64,000 nucleotides of DNA from Anadara kagoshimensis (GCA_021292105.1 CM037874.1:38740404-38804403); one strand, 5' to 3'; shown: positions 1 through 12,220, counted from the stretch's first letter. Numbers and translations: made by a program. Notes: generated by a model not told the origin, from the letters alone.

Positions 1-640
1 TTTTATAAACCTTTCTATCAATATTAATAATATGATACAAATTTTAATAAATACAAACATCTTCCCAATTTTTTTTCTAAATAAGGTAGAGAGAGAGAGA
101 GAGAGAGAGAGCGCTATATGACCGGGAAAATTATGTCTATCACCCGGGGAATAACATACAACAAGTTTACGATTTTATGTGTCTTTTCAATGAAGATGTA
201 GCGACTAAATTAAATATTATCGGTAACAAGATCCAGCAACAGTCTGTGAATGTAAACAAATGAAGAGTTACTGGCATTAGCTGTGACATAACACATTTCA
301 TAACACATTTTATACATTGTATAACATTGCCATGCATAAGTTGTCTTTTGTTGTTTTTTAAATAATTTTAATAAATACCGGAGCTTGCATGATAGGGTCC
401 ATTAGTATGAAGTATAAGACATCCAAAGAAAACAAACAAAACGAGGAGAGAGACAGAATTAGCACCATAATTTCACTTTAAACGTACAGTAATTTATCTG
501 GTAGTATTTAAGATACGATATGCCATCAGAGAAATTGTTTTAAGCTTCATCATCCGTCATGTGAAGAATAATTTAAATGATCCAAGAACACATGAGAATA
601 GGGTTAAAAAATATCATAATGACTTCAATATTAATGGCTT
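1..640. other. Non-coding AT-rich stretch
   Basis: Apart from the GA run I see no gene, RNA or repeat boundary here. Confidence 0.6.
88..111 (+). repeat. GA microsatellite
   Basis: An uninterrupted GA run of about 12 units. Confidence 0.9.
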
Positions 641-1012
641 AGTTTGGTGAATGTTGCTTCAAGTCGCATCAACAATTTTTTAGCTATTCGCGACGAAAAA
701 TATTATTTTAATCTCTATGGATTAATCTATGAACAATTTCGTGTTTGCATGTGAAGTGCTAGTGTGTTGTATGGTCTGCCTTGTACTAGCGCGCACTCAG
801 GGTGACTTTTAACGTGCTAGCTCACCGAGTACGCCGCAGACAAGCGTACCATTCCCCCAGTCGAATAAATTGATACCAGGTTTACCAGTTAAGGCCAACA
901 GCAAGGAAAATTCACTTTTCCACATGTGGTCTAAACGGTACTCGAACTCACAGCGGTGAGACGCCCTGGATTTGTAGACTTAACGTCTTATCCATTAGGC
1001 CACCGCGGTCTC
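641..1012 (-). mobile_element. SINE family B, tRNA-derived, full copy
   Basis: On the minus strand the element starts with a tRNA-like head (1012 to about 935). It has an A box TGGCCTAATGG and a B-box-like GAGTTCGAGTAC, followed by ACCACATGTGG and a body that ends near GTTGCTTCAAGTCGCAT. The body is shared with 31210-31497, including CTCTATGGATTAATCTATGAACA (split here by reading frame only) and the ACGCCGCAGAC motif. It is about 372 bp. The tRNA-like part lacks a clean cloverleaf, so it is a SINE head and not a tRNA gene. Confidence 0.75.
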
Positions 1013-1649
1013 TTAATCAATATTAATGGTGTTGAAATAATTGTGAATTGCATATTATTGATTATGCAGATGAGAACGAGGTGCCATTTTCGTCCCCACT
1101 TAGAGGTCGAGATAAAATTCCACTAGAGGTCGAAATGAAATAATACCAATACAAAAGTAAGGGGTCAATTTATGAATTATATCATAAAACGTGTTTTGCT
1201 AAAGGATAAAGGGCCACATGCCTATGTACTTTATAATTGTTGTTTGAATTTTATCTATTTAATTATAAACTATTTGTTTTAAATACCACATGTATGTACT
1301 TTGTATCGGCGGAAAAAAACCTGGTCACTTGCCCATGCTATTCGAAGAAATGCATTAGGGCGTTTTGAACATTCCTTGACCAAACACCTAAAAAGCCCAT
1401 ATCTGTATGTTTTGATTTTAATTTGGATATGATAGGCAAAACAGAAAGAATACATCTTTTCTAACAAAGAATTTCCGTTTCGTTTTTTCCTATATTTGTA
1501 AAAAAAAGGAAGAAAAAATTATGCTTTTAAGACACGTCTTACAAAGACACAAGAAGAACTATCCAGAATCTTAATACCAAGTGTACCAGTAGCGCCTTTG
1601 TACCAAAACATTTTTTTTCTTTTGACTTCGCACAGAATGTATGCATACA
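1013..1649. other. Non-coding stretch
   Basis: It contains a short local duplication of AGAGGTCGA (1102 and 1126). The open frame on the minus strand at 1467-1279 has no recognisable similarity or splice context. Confidence 0.55.
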
Positions 1650-2060
1650 ACGGTAGCTTAATTGGTAAAATGCACGTTTCTTATGTGAGAGGTTGTGGGT
1701 TCGATTTCAGACAGGGTCTGACAAAAACTTGAAAATACATTCGGTATTTAGAAATGAAAATCACTTGAGTCCTTCGGAAGAGCCCTTAAACACTGATGCC
1801 ACGTGTCATCGTAGGCATAGTTAAAAATCCTCCCAGTACATTGCACTTGGCAATTCAATTCAAACTTTTTTTCACTCTAAACCAATGGAGATGGTACTAT
1901 GGGTATAATTTTCATATAACATACACACTACAAAGGTAAAATAATGTCTACTACTTTACTTATAGCTGGCGACGTCCTCGATATAAGTGAAATATTCTTG
2001 ACTAGGACGTAGATCGCCTTTCAATCAACCAATTAATTAATCAATCGATCAATAAACCAT
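1650..2060 (+). mobile_element. SINE family A, diverged full-length copy
   Basis: The tRNA-like head has an A box TAGCTTAATTGG and a B box GGGTTCGATTTC. The middle aligns with the copies at 27700, 39309 and 54001 (GAAATGAAA...CACGTGTCA). The 3' part reads TATAGCTGGCGACGTC and GAAATATTCTTGACTAGGAC, and the element ends in a CAAT-type tail (CAATCAACCAATTAATTAAT and onward). It contains a roughly 60-bp insertion or divergence near 1860-1950 relative to the others. Confidence 0.65.
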
Positions 2061-2380
2061 ATTTTTATAGACAGATGGGTGCACTTTATTTTCTGACACC
2101 CGTACAATCTAGATTGTTTATGTACAATTATCTGAATTACTTAATGGACAAGAAACAGGCACTGGATGAAGATGGCAAACAGTACCGAACTGGTCTGTAA
2201 AATTAAAAAAATGTATTAATTCCCATGTCTGACATTGATACGGGCGAATTCTAAATATACAGCAGTTTGTGTGCTATTACGAAAATTTAGAATATTTTAC
2301 AAGACAGAACAAAAATATGTATACAATGACTTATTTTGAATGGTTCATTTTGGAAGGACTCAACACTGCAGTCACTTTTT

Positions 2381-3980
2381 AGCTCACCTGAGCCAAAGGC
2401 TCAGATGAGCTATTGCAATCTATCACCGTCCGTTGTCCGTCGTGCGTCGTCCGTCGTCCGTCGTGCGTCGTGCGTCGTGTATAAACTTTACATTTTAATC
2501 TTCTCCTCCAAAACTACTGGGCCATATTTGATGAAACTTAGTGATTATCATGCCTAGGTAACAGCCTTTCAAAATTTTGTTCGGGTTTGGCCACGCCCAA
2601 CAAGATGGCCGCTGTTACTAAAAATAGCAAAAAGACAAAAAAAATCTTCTTTTCTGAAACCAAAAGGTGCAGGAAAATTTTGATTAGATTTTTGGATTCA
2701 GGATACCTAGATACACTAAAATTGTGTTTTTCATGAAAATTGAACGAAAAATAGGTTACGCGTTTTTTCGCGTAAAGTTACTTAATTTTTAAAATGAGAC
2801 ATTTATTGTTATAACTTCATAACGGCTGAAGATAATTGTATGGAGTTTTCACTGTTGATCTTGTCTTTCAATTTTCTTCCAATTGATGTCAAGGTCGAAG
2901 GTCAAGGTCATGTCCCAGTTTTTGACCTTTGATAAAAATGCTATTTTTTTTACATTTCTTGTGATAATGGCGTAGGATTTTCAGTTATTTGTAGGTATTG
3001 ACATGACAATCATTTTGATACATAGATCAAGGTCATGGGTTCAAAGGTCAAGGTCACAGATGTCCAAGATACCAAAATAGTTAATTTTCTGCAAAACTAT
3101 GAATTTTCTGTATAGGCATGTATATCAGAATATTGTAGGTAATGGCACAATGGTCATTTTGATATATGAATAAAGGTCATGGGTTCAAAGGTCAAGGTCA
3201 CAGATGTAAACAAGTACTGAAATGGTTAATTATCTCAAAAACTATAAACTTTTTGTATAGGCATGTATATTGAAATATTGTAGGTATTGGCCTAACGATA
3301 ATTTTGATATATGAATGAAGGTCATAGGTTCAAAGGTCAAGGTCAAAGACGCGAACGAATACTTAAATGGTTAATTATCTCAAAAACTATAAACTTTTTG
3401 TAGAGGCATGTATATTGGAATATTGTAGGTATTGGCCTAATGATCATTTTGATATATGAATGAAGGTCATAGGTTCAAAGGTCAAGGTCATAGAATTGAA
3501 CGAATACTTAAATGGTTAATTATCTCAAAAACTATAAACTTTTTGTATAGGCATGTATATTGAAATATTGTAGGTATTGGCCTAATAATCATTTTGATAT
3601 ATGAATAAAGGTCATAGGTTCAAAGGTCAAGGTCATAGATTCAAACGAATATTTAAATGGTTAATTATCTCAAAAACTATAAACTTTTTGTATAGGCATG
3701 TATATTGAAATATTGTAGGTATTGGCCTAATGCACATTTTAATATACAGATGTTTTAGCTGTTTGTAAATAATATATTGTAGCTAGACTTTAAATATGTT
3801 ATATATAGCATACTTATATAATAATTATTATAATTAATTTGCAAAAATACTTGCATATTATTGGCCCTTACTGCTAAAAATTTTAATATTCTCTTTTATT
3901 AATGTCATTGACCATTGAACCTCTGCATAAGATATGTACTCTTCCTCAGGTGAGCGTAAAGGCCCATGGGCCTCTTGTTT
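2381..3980 (+). mobile_element. Helentron/HINE-like repeat element with six 145-bp internal units
   Basis: The element starts with AGCTCACCTGAGCC, which pairs with GGCTCAGATGAGCT to form a hairpin. It ends with CCTCAGGTGAGC, the inverse of the start, then a short hairpin AGGCCCATGGGCCT and CTTGTTT. Between them lie a CGT-rich microsatellite (2428-2477) and six tandem units of 144-146 bp, recognisable by their AGGTCAAGGTCA cores at 2899, 3045, 3189, 3334, 3479 and 3624. Subterminal inverted repeats, a 3' hairpin and internal tandem repeats fit non-autonomous Helentrons such as the oyster pearl-type repeats. The class is inferred and the ends are seen. No coding capacity is visible. Confidence 0.7.
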
Positions 3981-4350
3981 AATCAATGCAGATTGCAGGA
4001 CATGTACGATGCCTCATAGACAGGAGTTCTATAGGATTTGCGCAATTAAAGTGGCAATACTGTTGGATCGATGTTGGCACTCTTGGAAATTAGTACTGTT
4101 ACAAAATCTGCATATAACAATAAAAAGCATTGCATATAGTGTTTATGGACCCAGAAACCAGGAATTGAAAGATGGAAAAACATTTTAATCAGCTTATTTC
4201 TGATCAGTCCTGTATCATTTTGGATCATTTTATCAGCACATTTAATAAGCTATAACATTTAACTGAGATAAAAAAAGATCAAAGTATCAAATCGATAGCA
4301 TGTTTATTGGAATGCACAAGCACCAGTGCATTATTTATTTATTTATTTTT

Positions 4351-4407
<57 letters not shown>

Positions 4408-6189
4408 AATCTAGAATGTTAATGCACGCGCTTCATTAAAATGACCACATACGTCAAGAATTACAAAATAAAATGGGTTTCAAAAATTGTAAACAAAATG
4501 TTTTTAAGAATTGAAACTGATTTTCTTGTAAAATGACCAATCATAACTAAACTTTATAGTGGGTGTCGGCGTGAAATGGAGTTTGTAGGGAAATTTAAAT
4601 AGGTAACAAGTTTTATCTGTAATAAATATTCTGACTTTTTATACAGAAACATCTAATACATTTAAGATTTCCGAGTATAGAACCCCGTAATTTTTTTTTT
4701 GAAGATCAGGGACGTAATATAGATGGTTCTGAGACTACATTTACACTTGTAAAGAGGTCTGTTGATCATGTACCTTTACGGATCGACCAGATCAAGTCGC
4801 TACAAGTCGATAAAACAGAGACCGACAAAATTTAAAAATACTGATTAAACTCAGTTACACCATGTCAGGTTAATGTATCAAGATATTACATTCCAGCATC
4901 GTCGGAAGAGTGACAATCATTTTGTTAAACGATGTTCGAGTATTGAAAATTGAGTGCAAAATTGAAAGCACTCATGAACACTTGACCAATAAATTGTGAC
5001 GTCATCAAAGTTTTTGTGACGTAATTTTTACATTTTAGGATTTGTGTTTTACTTTAAAAATTTGTTTACATGTATAAAACATTATGGACTTTCATAATAT
5101 ATAAAAATCTCAGTTTTGAAAATTTTGACCAATTTTTAGGTTTTCGCATGCACCGGCACAAATGACTTTGAGAAAAACGTAAGGTTTCATGTCAATTGTT
5201 CTCGAAATTGCATAAACAAACTCTGGCTGTAAAAGACTGAGTATATATATATTTTGAAATGTTTCCCTTTCAATAAAAACCGTTATTATTAATGTTAAAG
5301 ATGTAATATTTGGCATAACAACCAAAGATTTACATGCTCTAAATCACATTATATCATTAACCAAACAGTATATTAGTCTACAACGATACCTTAATAAAAC
5401 GTTACATATAAAAGAACTACAAAATCACATTAAAAAATACTATCGAATCTAAAATATAGGTACAAAGCTTTGGGAAAATCTAATATTGTTTTGCAAAGAT
5501 GGGGAGATCTTTATTTGAATAATAACTACAAAACTAAAGCTGGTATATTTTGTAATACAAACAAGTATAAATATGTATATATTGTTATTTAGAAGATGAA
5601 AGTTTGGGCGAGTGGATGGTGTCTTTGTCTTAATATATTACATAAATGTTGAAAAAATATTATAAAAAAATAAAAATAATTTGGAATATAATTACTTATA
5701 CGATGAATTAAATGAAAGTTGCTAGTACCTGCTCAATTTGAAAATTTGTGGTAGAAACAATTATTATCTGTTTTCCGAATATGAGTTTAATAATTAAATG
5801 CATTATAATTACTTAACCTAATCAAAACATATTACGTTTTAATAATATAGTTCTCTTTCACAGTGTATACCTCGTACCCCTTACCCAGTTCCTAGCATTT
5901 TTATATAAATATAAAAAATGTGTACAATTATAAGTTTTAATTAAGTTGTAAGTTTTACAAATTATATGTTTTAATCTAAGTATTTGATATAAATGTAATA
6001 ATTTTTTAAACTTTTACCTACACCTAAAGCTGTGTTATTTCTATTTTTTCTTGTAAACAATAAAGTGTTATCTACAATTATTCCAATGTCTATTTCCGAT
6101 AATATGTTTTCTATTGATGATAACTGTCGCTGTTTATTTAAAAACTAAAAATTCAGTCTAGATCTGTGCAAACATTGTCATCTTGCATA
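3981..6189. other. AT-rich stretch without recognisable genes
   Basis: Besides the TTTA run, only short AT-rich open frames are present. Two TGACGTCA/TGACGTAA sites occur at about 4998-5024, which may be chance. Confidence 0.55.
4331..4406 (+). repeat. TTTA microsatellite
   Basis: About 19 TTTA units with one TTTTTT slip at about 4346. Confidence 0.92.
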
Positions 6190-6290
6190 GTCACAGTATG
6201 GGAACGGAAGTTGAGTCAAACTGTACAGTTGTCGGTAGCTCTATTTATCGAAGCGTAGAATGAAAACAGTGGAGTCAAACTTAAGGAAAA
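6190..6290 (+). pseudogene. Coding-like fragment, left inverted copy with stop
   Basis: The plus-strand frame reads CIVTVWERKLSQTVQLSVAL, then FIEA, then TAG. It matches the minus-strand fragment at 8989-9100. A 28-bp core (6205-6232) is an exact inverted repeat of 9054-9081, and weaker similarity extends about 20 bp outward and 50 bp inward. The in-frame stop marks this copy as broken. The two copies flank the relic at 7080-7915. Confidence 0.45.
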
Positions 6291-6344
6291 TATGTAAAAT
6301 TATTGTTGTTATAAAGTGTTGTTGTACATGGATCTCACTATTTT

Positions 6345-6530
6345 AATTACATATTATATCAGTTTTAAGCACTAGACGGCCGTTTTGGAATACAATTCCT
6401 CATTAGTAGTGTTTGGACCAAAATATGAAACCAACATTATTTTGAAGATGTTGAAAAGCTACCCAAAGAACCAAAATATATTTTACCAAATTAAGCCAAG
6501 GAAATACTTTGCATGAAGGAGTAAACCTTA
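6345..6530 (+). repeat. Dispersed repeat family C, copy 1
   Basis: The segment contains CACTAGACGGCCGTTTTGGA, then ATACAATTCCTCATTAGTAG, and continues through ACCAAAATATATTTTACCAA to CTTTGCATGAAGGAGTA. It aligns along its length with the reverse complement of 30641-30822. A short piece is also found at 28626-28657. Its class is unknown and I see no coding frame. Confidence 0.6.
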
Positions 6531-7079
6531 GTTTTTGAGAAATTTCAAATTTTAACTTGCAGGAAATTTAGTGCAATTTTTAATTATCGAACACATTTTG
6601 TAAAAAATAAAGCCTAAAACCTTTATTCATTTGTTGAACATGATTGATTACAACGGAATTGTCATGAATTCACGATTTATTCTCAATTTTCTCAGTAGCT
6701 CGCAACTGCCATTCTAATTCAAAGTATAGAAAGTATAAGGAACGCTTTCATTTAATAGAAATGCATGTATCACGATTAATTTTTCAAAAAAAACAAGGTT
6801 TGATGTTTTATATTTGGGTTTCAGGGGTATGAACGTAGGGTTGATATCTAAAATGCGTGATATTCATATTCTAAGGTCATCAACGATCTAAAATACATCA
6901 AGTCATAAAAAGGACATGGTCATACAATACTGTTCTATATAAAATTAAGGCGAATATTGTTTATTATGAACAATATACAACTGAATACTATTATGTCTCT
7001 AAAATAGTAAAAGGATATAGATATAATTTTATAATGTGAAGAATTTCCCTTGGGTAACGCATTTTTAGAAGACACCTAA

Positions 7080-7915
7080 ATTGTAGATCTATGGCATAAA
7101 TTTCTCAATATCATAAAGCACCGTTTATACGTTTTACTTTGCGTTTTGTCATCAATATTAACCAATTCAATCATATCTTGGATTATCCCTGGTGAAATAT
7201 TCTTCATACGGTTTGAAAAATCATCATTAACCAGGACCTTTCTGTCAGGAACTACTAAATTAACAGCAGTTGTTTTTTTTTTGGATCAAGAATCAGTTGT
7301 GGACATTGACCTTGGTTTTTCCAACCATCCATGAGACGAAGGAACTGTCCCTTAAACAATTTAGAACCAATGTGCCAGAACTATCGAACTTCAGCTGAAT
7401 ATCTCATTACGTGACTGTCCTTTGTAGAAAACCACTCGATTACAGCTAGTAACAGTAAATATGCAATGTTTTGCATTGTAACAGCATTTTGCGTCAGAAG
7501 GCTATTAAATTTCCAGTATTTATCTTCATGCCCATAATCTCTAAGAATTGCAAAAACTTTTGGTAGCATTTCTGAGAGCGTTTGTGTAGCGGTACATCTG
7601 CTGGTGTCATTTCATCCATTAAAGGGACGGTAAAAAATTGCTCCGTCTGGCATGCTCTTGTACATGAGGTTTCAGTGATATTTAATTTATAACACTTATA
7701 TTCGGGAAGCTGTCGTTTAGAAAATCTTCTCCGTCCATGCTGTTGTCAGATGTATCATCATGTAGTGAATTTGTAGGCGTAGAGTGTAAACAAATTCTCT
7801 TTGGTGTTTGAATTGGAGAATCGTATGGGCGTTTTAAATTTTTTATCTTTTCAGTTAATTCATTTGGTGTAAGAATTTTGTTCTCACGAATTTCCTTCGG
7901 ATGATGTGGAAATTT
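7080..7915 (-). pseudogene. Decayed protein-coding relic of unknown family (probably mobile-element gene)
   Basis: Read on the minus strand from 7915 downward, several coding-like segments follow one another in different frames. The first is HPKEIRENKILTPNELTEKI through DGEDFLNDSFPNISVIN to a stop at 7684-7682. A segment ending in TEQFFTVPLMDEMTPADV follows, then TLSEMLPKVFAILRDYGHED through IEWFSTKDSHVMRYSAEVR. An in-frame TAG at 7381-7383 comes next, and then FWHIGSKLFKGQFLRLMDGW. A frameshift in a ten-A run at about 7270-7280 leads into TAVNLVVPDRKVLVNDD and NISPGIIQDMIELVNIDDKT. At least two frameshifts and one nonsense change are needed, so it is a pseudogene. I recognise no domain. Its position between inverted coding-like copies at 6190 and 9100 suggests a dead transposon, but a host gene relic is possible. 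Confidence 0.6.
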
Positions 7916-8145
7916 TTAATTAGAATATCTTCTTAATTGATGTATGTTTTATTAAATTTCAGTTCCAAATCCTTGTGAAATATTATACAATGGTCGACAA
8001 CCTCTGAAAAATTTAATTTTGCTTTACTTTTGAAGTATAAACAATGGAATCGTTTCGGTGTTCTTATAACATCTGAAATTAAGATATATATATAAAAATG
8101 TTGCAAAAAATTAAAATAAACCAGAACTGTCTAAAGGAGACTAAT

Positions 8146-8552
8146 ACGCCCAACCCGCAGAAAAGAAATTAGAATAATAATTTCAGCGGACACGATATTG
8201 TGACGGAAAAACTAAACTTTGACTTTACGACCTTGACCTAATGCAACACATCGTCTCATGTTGGTTTACATTTGTGCTAATTTTGATCAAAATCAATCGA
8301 TAGACGTGGAAGATATGGTGCGGGCAGGATATTGTGACAAAAAAACCTAATATTTGACCTCTTGGCATTGACTTTTGACCACTGTACATAAATTTGGTAC
8401 CCGACACGTTGGCTTATGTTGTTTTACATCTGTGCCAAGTTTGATCAAAATCTATTGATAGACATGAAGGATTTGGAGAGATTTGATGAATGGACGGACG
8501 GACGGACAGTGTGATTTCTATATACCCCCTGAACTTCGTTTGCGGGTGGTAA
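8146..8552 (+). mobile_element. Second tandem-repeat-bearing non-autonomous element
   Basis: The ends CAACCCGCAG (8150) and TGCGGGTGG (8541-8549) are inverted partners. Inside are two diverged units sharing GATATTGTGAC, TTTGATCAAAAT and GATAGACGTGGAAGATATGG-type blocks, followed by a GGAC microsatellite (8495-8512). The layout (subterminal inverted repeats, internal units, microsatellite near the end) parallels the 2381-3980 element, but the sequence is different. Confidence 0.5.
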
Positions 8553-8988
8553 AATAATGCATTAAACTTTGATTAATATTTGCTTTATTTTTGAGCTACG
8601 TGTACAAAAAATTACAGATGTTAAAAGCTACATGTACAGTAAACAATCTCGAAGGTGCAACAAAAAATCTTATTTACATGTATAATAATAACCATTTAAA
8701 GGAGGGTGATGTCATTTTAATATATGTGTAACTTTAAATTAAAAGTTGTCTTAAGTATTGTTTGTCACACTAAAAAATTCATCACGCTAGAGAATTTACG
8801 CATTTTTCGCTACAAATCGATGTATTTCATCTTCCTGTCTCGTGTTCAAGTGTTCTTATTGTCGAGTGTATTATGATATAAGTGACAACGAATTCTTAAA
8901 ATGGTAAATAATTTTAATCGTCAAATTTCTCCATTTAAATTTCTATCCAGATCTTACAGTATATGATTAATACAAGTTAAAAAGTACC

Positions 8989-9237
8989 CACCAACCGTTT
9001 CAGACATATTGTTTTTATTTCGTCTCTCGCTTCAATAAACTGAGCTACAGAAAACTGTACAGTTTGACTCAACTTCCGTTCATACACAGTGATAGTGATG
9101 TTATTCATCCTTATTAACTTCAATGAATATGATATCGGTAACAATGTGAAATAAAGACACTTAGGGTAAACAACGAATGCTTTAAACTTCAGACAAACTC
9201 CAATGCACATATATACAGCTATATAGAATATTTTCAT
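8989..9237 (-). pseudogene. Coding-like fragment, right inverted copy
   Basis: The minus-strand frame starts at an ATG at 9237 and contains NITITVYERKLSQTVQFSVA followed by QFIEARDEIKTICLKRLVG before a stop at 8977-8979. The part from ITITVYERKL to FIEA is matched by an inverted copy at 6190-6290. Differences between the copies include synonymous third-position changes (TCT/TCG, ATT/ATC), which suggests that this frame was once translated. The N-terminal part of the frame (above about 9100) has no partner and may not be coding. I recognise no domain. Confidence 0.4.
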
Positions 9238-10150
9238 TGATAATTTTGTGATACAATAATATTTCCCTTTGAGATATTATACATTATTATATACGTCATT
9301 TTTTCACAGTATTGACTAAAATATCAAATGTAGGCTTTTTTGTTTTCAAGCAAATGTAAATAAAACAGACATAAATACCTTAAGATAAACATTTTTATGG
9401 TCTCCATTTGTTAAATAAAGTACAAAATATTATCAAAAAGTTAAAAACTTCACAGCTATCACAAAAGGAAGGTTGGAACAATATTTTGTAAAGAGAACAA
9501 CTTATGTACAATAAAAGGTCGGGAAACCTATTGATGAATCTTCTTTGCCATCTTGTGGATATTATTTATTATGTTACTATCTATAAAACACGTATGGATA
9601 ATTAATCTGAGGACAATCTGCGTCAGATACAAAATATTTAACACGGTTTCTCATTTTAAATTGGCGGGAAAACGTTAAGCATACTAAACATTTTATCGCA
9701 CGTTATTCGCTTTCCACTTTAATTTCACAATAATATCGATTATTCTGTTTATAAATTATTTCATCACATTGGTATGATTTTGCCCATGAAACCTTAAGCA
9801 ATATTTGCATTTTTCAACGCCAAAAAAATCTATTATTAACCTTATGTTAACTTGTATTCTTTCCTATGTATTTCAAAATTCGTTTAATTAAAAGTCGACT
9901 AATTACTGCCTGACATAAGAAAACTTAAGGTACTTTCATTTCCTTTTAACCGGTTTTGTTTTTGTTTTAAACACACCCATGATGATATGCAAGTATCTCA
10001 AACCTGATATATAATTGACATTATAGACTATTTTATTTTTGAATTGCTTAAATGATACTAAAATGTGACCCATATTTCAGAAGAAATATATATACAATAT
10101 ACAGATATAATTATTTATCTAATGTTTTTTTGTAGTGTATTAAATTTACT
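9238..10150. other. AT-rich stretch without recognisable genes
   Basis: No open frame of interest. The sequence grades into the 910-bp array to the right. Confidence 0.5.
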
Positions 10151-10855
10151 TTTCGCATAATAACTTGTATAAATTCAAGCAACAGTATATAAAACCTCAT
10201 AAACGATGTATTAATTGATAATATAAAGGTTTCTAGAGAAGGTTTGATTAGAATGATTTCATTTTTCAAAATTGAACCTACTAATATAATTTAAGTTAAT
10301 CAATTTTATTTCATATAATTTGTTCCTCGTGAAAATCTGTGTATGACACAGACGTTCATTTAAGTTTTACCGTGGAAACATGTTAACTAAAATCATATGC
10401 ACAAAATTTATATTTATTCGTCTATATTTGATGTGATACACAATAACCACTTAATTCAATAACAATATTATAATGCCTATACCTTATGATTTACTGATAC
10501 AATGATTATCAAAAGTAACATAAACAGTTAATTTTATCAATAAACTATATAAAGTGTAATGTTGACTTTGTAGGTTTTCTTTAATATGACAAATTATTGT
10601 TTAATTTAACATTGATATTGTTTTTCAGAAAAATGTATCTTTCTCTTTTATCACTTTTACCGTCTCTGACATAAAATACACTTAGTTTGATTGGCATTAT
10701 ACTTAACCTGATGTAATACTGAATTTGTAGAAATTTTATATCTATACTGATTTACCGATACAAAAATGTGATACTATTGGTATAGAAGATAACACATATA
10801 TAATAAATATACAGATAGAAATATTTATTTAATTGTTTTTGTTTTTTCATTTCAG

Positions 10856-10861
10856 CTTTGT
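10856..10861 (+). other. Candidate 6-nt microexon (CTTTGT), oldest unit
   Basis: A T-rich tract and TTTCATTTCAG come just before CTTTGT, and GTAAGTATT follows directly. Both splice signals match consensus. The signals are conserved in three other units while the six bases between them differ. No transcript evidence is available and the host gene is unknown. Confidence 0.3.
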
Positions 10862-12214
10862 GTAAGTATTCTTATTTTTTATATTTACAATTTGTATTAT
10901 CAGTCACATTGATCATAACAGAAAGGGTACAAGGTAAGAAGGCAAAAAGAAAAATGTTTTTTTTATTCAAACAATGACCGATAAATTGACAGTATATAAA
11001 TCATATCAAAGGAGCTTCAAAAATTCATATCAAACTGAATACTGATACAATAAATGCAACACTGTCAACTATTCCTCATTAACAATTTAAAAAAAACTGT
11101 TATCGTTATTGGGCAAAAGTTCTAACAATCTATCTGCATGGGTATTCGGGGAAGTATAGTTCCATATATATTATATATTTAATATATTGGTTGAACTGAA
11201 AAGGTTGGACAACCTCATAAAATAGCCTTTGTTTAACAGCAGTTTGTGCCAGTTTTAGTACGTGAGATTTCGTCATTTGTTTGTTTAATAATGTGTGAAT
11301 ATGAATACGATACCATTTTTTTAGTATTACTTACCAAACTAGTAATCAAAATCATGTTCATCAAATGTATTTTTCGTCAGAATAAAGTTGATGTGACACA
11401 ATAACGGCTAAATACAATAACAACATTATAATGTCTATCCAATGATTTACTGGTGAAATAACTATCAAGATGAATATATAAAAGTAGATTTTTTCTATGA
11501 ACTATAATACAGTATATTGTTGACTTTTTTATGTTTTCTTGTATATTACAAATTACTGTTTAATTTTACATTGATATCGTTTTCAGAAAACTGTAGGTAT
11601 CTTGTTTATCTTGTGTCAAAATTACCGTCTCTGGCACTTAATACACTCAGTTTGATTGTCATTAAGCTTAAACTGGTGTTATATTGATTTTATAGAACAT
11701 TTTATATCATTAATTATTCTTGTTTAATATAATTTGGTCTTCGTGAAAATATGAGTATGATATCAACGTTTTTCAGTATTCCTTTCCAAACTAGTTATCA
11801 AAATCATGTTCATCAAATGTATTTTTCGTCAGAATAAACTTTATGTGACACAATAACGACTAAATACAATAACAATATTATAATGTATATCCAATGATTT
11901 ACTGGTGAACTAACTAATAAAGCATCATGTTGACTTTTTATATTTTCTTGTATATTACAAATTATTGTTTAATTTAACAGGTTTTTTTTAGAAAACTGTA
12001 TTTAATTTATTTCTCTTGTATTTCAATTACCGTCTCTGGTACACCCAGTTTGGTTGAAAATTAGCATACACTATTGACGCAATATTGATTTTGTAGACAA
12101 ATTTATATGTAGACTGATTGACCGATACTAAAATGTGATCCTACTTAAAATATTTATAATATATATACAAATAGAAATATTTATCTAATTGTTGTTTTTG
12201 TTTTATCATTTAAG

Positions 12215-12220
12215 CCGTCT
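12215..12220 (+). other. Candidate 6-nt microexon (CCGTCT), GC donor
   Basis: TTTTATCATTTAAG precedes CCGTCT, and GCAAGTATTT follows. The donor would be of the minor GC-AG type. This copy may already be inactive because the acceptor AAG is weak. Confidence 0.22.

Noticed and set aside
935..1012. tRNA gene on the minus strand
   Set aside because: A and B boxes are present, but no consistent cloverleaf with acceptor pairing forms. The sequence continues into a SINE body shared with 31210-31497.
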